A DNA stretch of 64,000 nucleotides. It comes from DASXYG01 sp036502625 (GTDB lineage: Bacteria > Actinomycetota > Actinomycetes > Streptosporangiales > Streptosporangiaceae). The position numbers were made by a program, and so were the translations under genes. The stretch is from assembly GCA_036502625.1 (NCBI GenBank), contig DASXYG010000032.1, positions 1 to 64,000 on the forward strand, written 5' to 3'. A model generated the notes under the pieces. It ran no database searches and was not told where the DNA came from. It saw only the letters and a program-made list of their open reading frames with translations. The first letter of the stretch is position 1. Each line of letters begins with the position of its first letter. Shown in pieces: positions 60,292 through 64,000 of this stretch.

Positions 60292-61302
60292 ATGCCCGTT
60301 CGCCTGGGTCTGCGTATCCCGCCCGCCGCGCCCGCGCCCGTCGTGGCCGACGCGATCGTGCGCGCCGAGGAACTCGGCTGGGACTCCGTCTGGATACCCG
60401 ACTCACAGCTCCTGTGGCGCGACCCGTTCGCGGTGCTGGCCATCGCGGCCACGCGGACGTCCCGCATCCGGCTCGGCATCGCGGTCACCAACTTCGCGAC
60501 CCGCCACGTGAGCGCGCTCGCCGGGGCGATCCGTACGGTCGGCGAGCTGGCGCCCGGCCGGTTCGTCGTGGCCGTCGGCGCGGGGAACTCCTCCGTGCGC
60601 CCGGTGGGCCTGCGCCCGACCGGCACCCGCGGGCTCGGCGCGGAGATCACCCGGCTGCGGGCCCTGCTCGACGGCGGCGAGGTCGACTTCGGTGCGCGCC
60701 CGATCGTGCGGCTGCGCGACGCCGCGCCGGTGCCGGTGTACGTCGCGGCCACCGGGCCGCGCAACCTGGAGATGGCCGGTGCCGCGGCCGACGGCGCGAT
60801 CCTCCAGGTCGGCACCACCGTCGACGGCGTCAACCGCGGCGTCACGAACGTCGCCGACGGCGCGCGGTCCGCCGACCGCGACCCGGGTTCCGTGCCGGTC
60901 GTCGTGACGGCCACGTGCCTGCTGACCGACGACCTCGACCGCGACGCCGTCCGCTTCAAGCCGCACGCCGTCACCATCGCCGGCGACGGCGGGGGAGTGG
61001 CGCTGGCCAAGGCCGGGATCACGGTCCGGCCGCTGCCCGCCGAGGGCGCGCCCGTCGTCTACCCCGACCTGCTGCACGCCGAGGACCACGACGCCGCCGT
61101 ACGCGCCTGCGACCCGTACGTCACCGACGCCGACGCCGTGCGCTTCGCCACCCGGTTCGCCTTCGGCGGCGAGGCGGACGCCGTCCGGGCGCGCATCGCG
61201 GAGATGCACGCGCTGGGCGCGGCCGAGGTGCTGCTCCAGCACATCGGCAGCTACGACATGCCGACCGCGATCATGGAGCAGGTGGACAAGCTGCGCCCCT
61301 GA
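60292..61302 (+). CDS. LLM-class flavin/F420-dependent oxidoreductase
   Basis: A 336-residue luciferase-like TIM-barrel enzyme of the F420-dependent group (Mer/Fgd-like). Features are RAEELGWDSVWIPDSQLLWR, SRIRLGIAVTNFATRHVSAL, VAVGAGNSSVRP and the C-terminal RFAFGGEADAVRARIAEM. F420 or FMN is the expected cofactor. The ATG at 60292 is chosen because GGAGG is 8 bp ahead; GTG at 60283 overlaps that site. Substrate unknown. It converges on the TetR gene with a 16-bp gap. Confidence 0.88.
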   Translation: MPVRLGLRIPPAAPAPVVADAIVRAEELGWDSVWIPDSQLLWRDPFAVLAIAATRTSRIRLGIAVTNFATRHVSALAGAIRTVGELAPGRFVVAVGAGNSSVRPVGLRPTGTRGLGAEITRLRALLDGGEVDFGARPIVRLRDAAPVPVYVAATGPRNLEMAGAAADGAILQVGTTVDGVNRGVTNVADGARSADRDPGSVPVVVTATCLLTDDLDRDAVRFKPHAVTIAGDGGGVALAKAGITVRPLPAEGAPVVYPDLLHAEDHDAAVRACDPYVTDADAVRFATRFAFGGEADAVRARIAEMHALGAAEVLLQHIGSYDMPTAIMEQVDKLRP

Positions 61303-61318
61303 CGTACCGACCGGGGCG

Positions 61319-61954
61319 TCAGGACGGCTGCGGGGTGAGCAGCGCGACGGCCGCGTCGACCGCCTCGGCGGACAGGTCGCCGGGCCGCCCGCCGTCCTCG
61401 ACGGTCGTCGCCACGAGCTCGCGCAGGCCGCCGAGCAGCATGATCGCCCGCTGCCGCGGCACCGGGCCGACCCCGGCCGCGCGCATCTCCGCGGTGTCGC
61501 ACAGCGTCTGGATCAGCGTGATGAACGCCTCCATGTTGTCCCGCTGGAGGCGGCGCGCCTGGCCGCCGAGCGCGGGCATCTCGCGGATCCAGCTCAGCAT
61601 GACCGGCGGCGAGGACTCCATGCGGCGGATCCAGGCGTCGACGGCCTGCCGGATCTGCGTCTGCCACGGCGCCTGCGGGTCGACGGCCGCCGCGATGCGC
61701 CGGATCGTCTCCTCGTTGCGCTCGTTGAGCAGCGCGACGAAGCAGGACTCCTTGTCGGAGAAGTGCTCGTAGAACGTGCGCCGTGAGGTGCGGGCGCGGC
61801 GCACGATCTCGCCGACCGTGGTGTTCTTGTAGCCGTTCTCCTCGATGGCGTCGGCGAGGGCGTCGAGCAGCCGCCGGTGGAACGTGCCCGCGTCGCCGGA
61901 ACCCGTCGGCCGTTCGTCGCGAGGTCGGCGCTGTGCGGTCGTCATCGCGGTCAC
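61319..61954 (-). CDS. TetR family transcriptional regulator
   Basis: A 211-residue TetR protein. The HTH region is ENGYKNTTVGEIVRRARTSR followed by RTFYEHFSDKESCF. The C-terminal half is a ligand domain like those of actinobacterial P450-linked TetR proteins. A GAGAGG site 6 bp before GTG 61954 supports that start; ATG 61945 is the alternative. It diverges from the ferredoxin-P450 pair, and two identical-pattern operators lie between them. Confidence 0.88.
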   Translation of the reverse strand: MTAMTTAQRRPRDERPTGSGDAGTFHRRLLDALADAIEENGYKNTTVGEIVRRARTSRRTFYEHFSDKESCFVALLNERNEETIRRIAAAVDPQAPWQTQIRQAVDAWIRRMESSPPVMLSWIREMPALGGQARRLQRDNMEAFITLIQTLCDTAEMRAAGVGPVPRQRAIMLLGGLRELVATTVEDGGRPGDLSAEAVDAAVALLTPQPS

Positions 61955-61996
61955 GCTATACCTCTCGGAACGATGGAAAGCCTCTTGCCGTTGGAT

Positions 61997-62012
61997 GGTA
62001 CATCGGCGTACC
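61997..62012. promoter_or_regulatory. TetR operator 1: GGTAC-N6-GTACC
   Basis: GGTAC ATCGGC GTACC, perfect 5-bp arms. It shares its exact layout with the second site 24 bp further on and overlaps the expected promoter region of the ferredoxin gene. Confidence 0.8.
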
Positions 62013-62020
62013 GTGCGTTC

Positions 62021-62036
62021 GGTACGGACGCGTACC
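62021..62036. promoter_or_regulatory. TetR operator 2: GGTAC-N6-GTACC
   Basis: GGTAC GGACGC GTACC, same arms and spacer length as operator 1 but a different spacer sequence. Centre-to-centre distance is 24 bp. It ends 19 bp before the ferredoxin start. Confidence 0.8.
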
Positions 62037-62055
62037 ACCCAGATGGGAGAACCCG

Positions 62056-62256
62056 GTGAAGGTGCGGATTGATCCTGAGCGGTGCCAAGGGCATGGCCGC
62101 TGCTCGGATCTCGCCCCCGCCTTGTTCGGCGAGGACGACGAGGGATACGGCACGGTGCTCGGCGACGGCGTGGTGGGCCCCGGTGCCGAGCGCGACGCGC
62201 GGCTCGCCGTGGCGAACTGTCCGGAGCACGCGATCGAGCTTGACGGGGAGGCGTGA
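62056..62256 (+). CDS. 3Fe-4S ferredoxin for P450
   Basis: A 66-residue ferredoxin. Cluster ligands are Cys10 and Cys16 (RCQGHGRC, C-x5-C, so no fourth Cys in the first loop) and Cys55 (NCPEHA), the three-Cys pattern of [3Fe-4S] ferredoxins that donate electrons to P450s. GTG at 62056 follows GGGAGA. Its stop codon directly abuts the P450 start (TGA then ATG), so translation is coupled and the two are partners. Confidence 0.92.
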   Translation: MKVRIDPERCQGHGRCSDLAPALFGEDDEGYGTVLGDGVVGPGAERDARLAVANCPEHAIELDGEA

Positions 62257-63531
62257 ATGGCCGTCGATGATCGGTTCAGTCCGGAGTCCGAGCGGGAGCG
62301 CGAGGAGCGCATGGGCGAGGCCATCCGGAACGAGGTCGTCACCGGCCCGGTGCGGGACTGGGCGACCGACTTCTCCCACCTGGAACCGGAGTGGGCCGCC
62401 GACCCGTACCCGATCCAGGACGACCTGCGTGAGCGCTGCCCGATCGCGCACACCGACAGGTTCGGCGGCGGCTGGCTGCCCACGCGGTACGAGGACGTCG
62501 CCGCCATCGCCTACGACACGGACAAGTTCTCCTCGCGGGCGATCGTGATGGCGAACGTACGGCCGCCGCGGGAGATGGCCCCGGTGGGCGGCGTCCCGCC
62601 GATCTCGTCGGACCCGCCGTTCCACCACAGCGCGCGCAAGCTGCTGCTCCCCGCGTTCACCAAGACCGCGGTGGCCCGCCAGGAGGCGGCGACGCGGGCG
62701 TTCTGCGAGGAGCTGATCGACGGCTTCGCCGGCCGCGAGTTGGTCGACGCCGCCCACGACTACGCGCAGTACATCCCGACCCGGGTGATCGCCGACATGC
62801 TCGGCTTCCCGGTCGCCGACCAGCCCAAGTTCCGTACGTTCGTGGAGAACGCGCTCGAGGGCGTCAACCGTTCGGAAGAGGAGCGCATCGCCGGGGGCGA
62901 CGCCCTGTTCGCGTACCTCAACGAGCAGATCCACGACCATCTGGAGAACCCGCGCGACGACCTCACGACGTACCTGATCAACGCCGAGCTCGGCGGGGAG
63001 AAGCTGACGTCCGGCCACGTCGCGGGCACCATGGCGCTGCTGCTCATCGCCGGCATCGACACCACGTGGAGCGCGATCGGCGCGTCCCTGTGGCACCTCG
63101 CGAAGACGCCCGAGGACCGCGCGCGGCTGGTCGCCGAGCCGTCCCTCGTGCCGACCGCGATGGAGGAGTTCCTCCGCGTCTACGCCCCCGTCACCATGGC
63201 GCGGCTCGTCCGCGACGACATGCACTGGCAGGGCGTCGACATGAAGGCCGACGACTGGGTGCTGCTGTCCTTCCCCGCCGCCAACCGCGACCCCGCGCAG
63301 TTCGACCGCGCCGACGAGATCGACATCGGCCGCGAGGTCAACCGGCACGCCGCGTTCGGCCTCGGCATCCACCGGTGCGTCGGCTCCCATCTCGCCCGGA
63401 TGGAGCTGCGCGTCGCCCTGGAGACGTGGCTGGCCCGCATCCCCGAGTTCACGCTCGCCGACCCCGACGCGGTGACCTGGGCCGCGGGCCAGGTACGCGG
63501 CCCCCGCACCCTGCCGCTGCGCATCGGCTGA
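62257..63531 (+). CDS. Cytochrome P450 (ferredoxin-linked)
   Basis: A 424-residue soluble P450. The I-helix is AGIDTTWS, the K-helix EEFLR, and the heme loop FGLGIHRCVGSHLAR with the thiolate Cys. The N-terminal region starts with about 35 charged residues before the fold. It is co-translated with its ferredoxin and repressed by the divergent TetR regulator. The substrate is unknown; the sequence style resembles actinobacterial P450s acting on hydrophobic ring compounds. Confidence 0.93.
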   Translation: MAVDDRFSPESEREREERMGEAIRNEVVTGPVRDWATDFSHLEPEWAADPYPIQDDLRERCPIAHTDRFGGGWLPTRYEDVAAIAYDTDKFSSRAIVMANVRPPREMAPVGGVPPISSDPPFHHSARKLLLPAFTKTAVARQEAATRAFCEELIDGFAGRELVDAAHDYAQYIPTRVIADMLGFPVADQPKFRTFVENALEGVNRSEEERIAGGDALFAYLNEQIHDHLENPRDDLTTYLINAELGGEKLTSGHVAGTMALLLIAGIDTTWSAIGASLWHLAKTPEDRARLVAEPSLVPTAMEEFLRVYAPVTMARLVRDDMHWQGVDMKADDWVLLSFPAANRDPAQFDRADEIDIGREVNRHAAFGLGIHRCVGSHLARMELRVALETWLARIPEFTLADPDAVTWAAGQVRGPRTLPLRIG

Positions 63532-63542
63532 CACCCCGGGCC

Positions 63543-63586
63543 GCGCCCGGCACCACGTCTCCCAGATTCCGTGTGGTGCCGGGCGC
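63543..63586. terminator. Bidirectional hairpin after P450
   Basis: A perfect 14-bp stem, GCGCCCGGCACCAC against GTGGTGCCGGGCGC, with a 16-base loop, lying between the convergent P450 and ABC permease genes. Confidence 0.8.
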
Positions 63587-63594
63587 GCGCGTGC

Positions 63595-64000
63595 TCAGGC
63601 GGACGCGCGCAGGGCGTCGAGCAGCCGCACCCGGGCGCCCGTACGCAGGATGGCCCGTTCGTACACCCGGGCGCCGAGGAACAGCACGGCGCCCGCCGCC
63701 GCGAGCATCCCCGCGACCGCCACCCCGAACTGCCACATCGGGACGTCCGTGGCGGCCGCGCGGACCGGCATGACCATGGACGAGAACGGCGGCACCATCG
63801 ACAGCACCTGGTTGGCCGTCGAGTGCGGGTCGGCGAGCGCCCAGAAGCCCACGCCGTACACCGCCATCATCAGCAGCGTCATCGGGCTGAGCGCGGACGA
63901 CAGCTCCTCCTGCCGGGACACCAGCGCGCCGAGCGCGGCGCTGGCGGCGGCGAAGAACAGGTAGCCGAGCAGGTATCCGACGGCGGCGCCGAGGATGATG
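63595..64000 (-). CDS. ABC-2 type permease, 3' part only
   Basis: The C-terminal 134 residues of a membrane protein whose gene runs off the right edge. It has three or four helices, including LLGYLFFAAASAALGALVSR, MTLLMMAVYGVGFWAL and FGVAVAGMLAAAGAVLFLG. The SMVPPFSSMVMPVRAA loop and the final ARVYERAILRTGARVRL are typical of NatB/ABC-2 permeases that pump ions or drugs. The partner ATPase should lie just outside the window. Confidence 0.85.
   Translation of the reverse strand, partial: IILGAAVGYLLGYLFFAAASAALGALVSRQEELSSALSPMTLLMMAVYGVGFWALADPHSTANQVLSMVPPFSSMVMPVRAAATDVPMWQFGVAVAGMLAAAGAVLFLGARVYERAILRTGARVRLLDALRASA

Noticed and set aside
1..64000. tRNA, rRNA or riboswitch genes
   Set aside because: I looked for cloverleaf-like and conserved RNA core sequences in the intergenic spaces and found none. 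Short hairpins seen are terminators.

Overview
The window is a contiguous stretch of very GC-rich actinobacterial chromosome. Start codons are often GTG or TTG, purine-rich ribosome binding sites are common, and genes frequently overlap as ATGA or GTGA. Several families point to a Streptomyces- or Actinomadura-like actinomycete: an XRE/DUF5753 plus DUF397 pair, LytR-CpsA-Psr, F420-type oxidoreductases, a tandem of family 2B encapsulin shells, a desferrioxamine operon with an iron box, and ferredoxin-P450 pairs. The genus cannot be fixed from the sequence. I see no tRNA, rRNA, transposase, integrase or CRISPR array.

Layout. 0-2.4 kb: pruA (proline catabolism) behind its GntR regulator. 2.4-10.9 kb: a PucR-type regulator diverging from a run of a fused urease gamma/beta gene, a divergent urease alpha gene, a YtcJ-like amidohydrolase, an MHS-type transporter, a short remnant ORF and a thiamine-diphosphate enzyme. 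No urease maturation genes are present. 10.9-12.3 kb: a gene-free block of nested repeats between convergent genes. 12.3-18.6 kb: MFS permease, secreted EEP-family protein, a second MHS transporter, YigZ/IMPACT protein, and an ECF sigma factor with a membrane partner. 18.6-25.7 kb: Baeyer-Villiger-type monooxygenase and divergent TetR, methyltransferase, a candidate ADP-ribosyltransferase toxin with a small acidic partner, and a YnfM-like permease with divergent LysR. 25.7-35.1 kb: LCP protein, secreted M1 peptidase, XRE/DUF397 pair, PPOX-type oxidoreductase, CopC/CopD, an unknown membrane protein and two exported esterases.

35.3-45.6 kb: two adjacent family 2B encapsulin shells, a convergent P450, and the siderophore operon (binding lipoprotein, desA, desB, desC, desD) under an IdeR/DmdR-type iron box. 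45.8-54.1 kb: hydroxy-acid oxidase, two-component system, second BVMO-type monooxygenase, MFS, ArsR-type regulator with divergent MFS. 54.1-64 kb: PrpB/ICL-like lyase, membrane glycosyltransferase-like protein, succinate-semialdehyde dehydrogenase, an SDR with a degenerate active site, methyltransferase with divergent XRE-cupin regulator, LLM-class oxidoreductase, TetR with two well-formed operators in front of a ferredoxin-P450 pair, and the 3' end of an ABC-2 permease gene.

The most unusual items are the prepilin-like ADP-ribosyltransferase toxin/partner pair, the accessory-less urease-like locus, the tandem encapsulin shells without a recognisable cargo gene, the nested repeat block, a short 5'-end duplication before the thiamine-diphosphate enzyme, and window-wide enrichment of the palindrome CGTACG inside genes.
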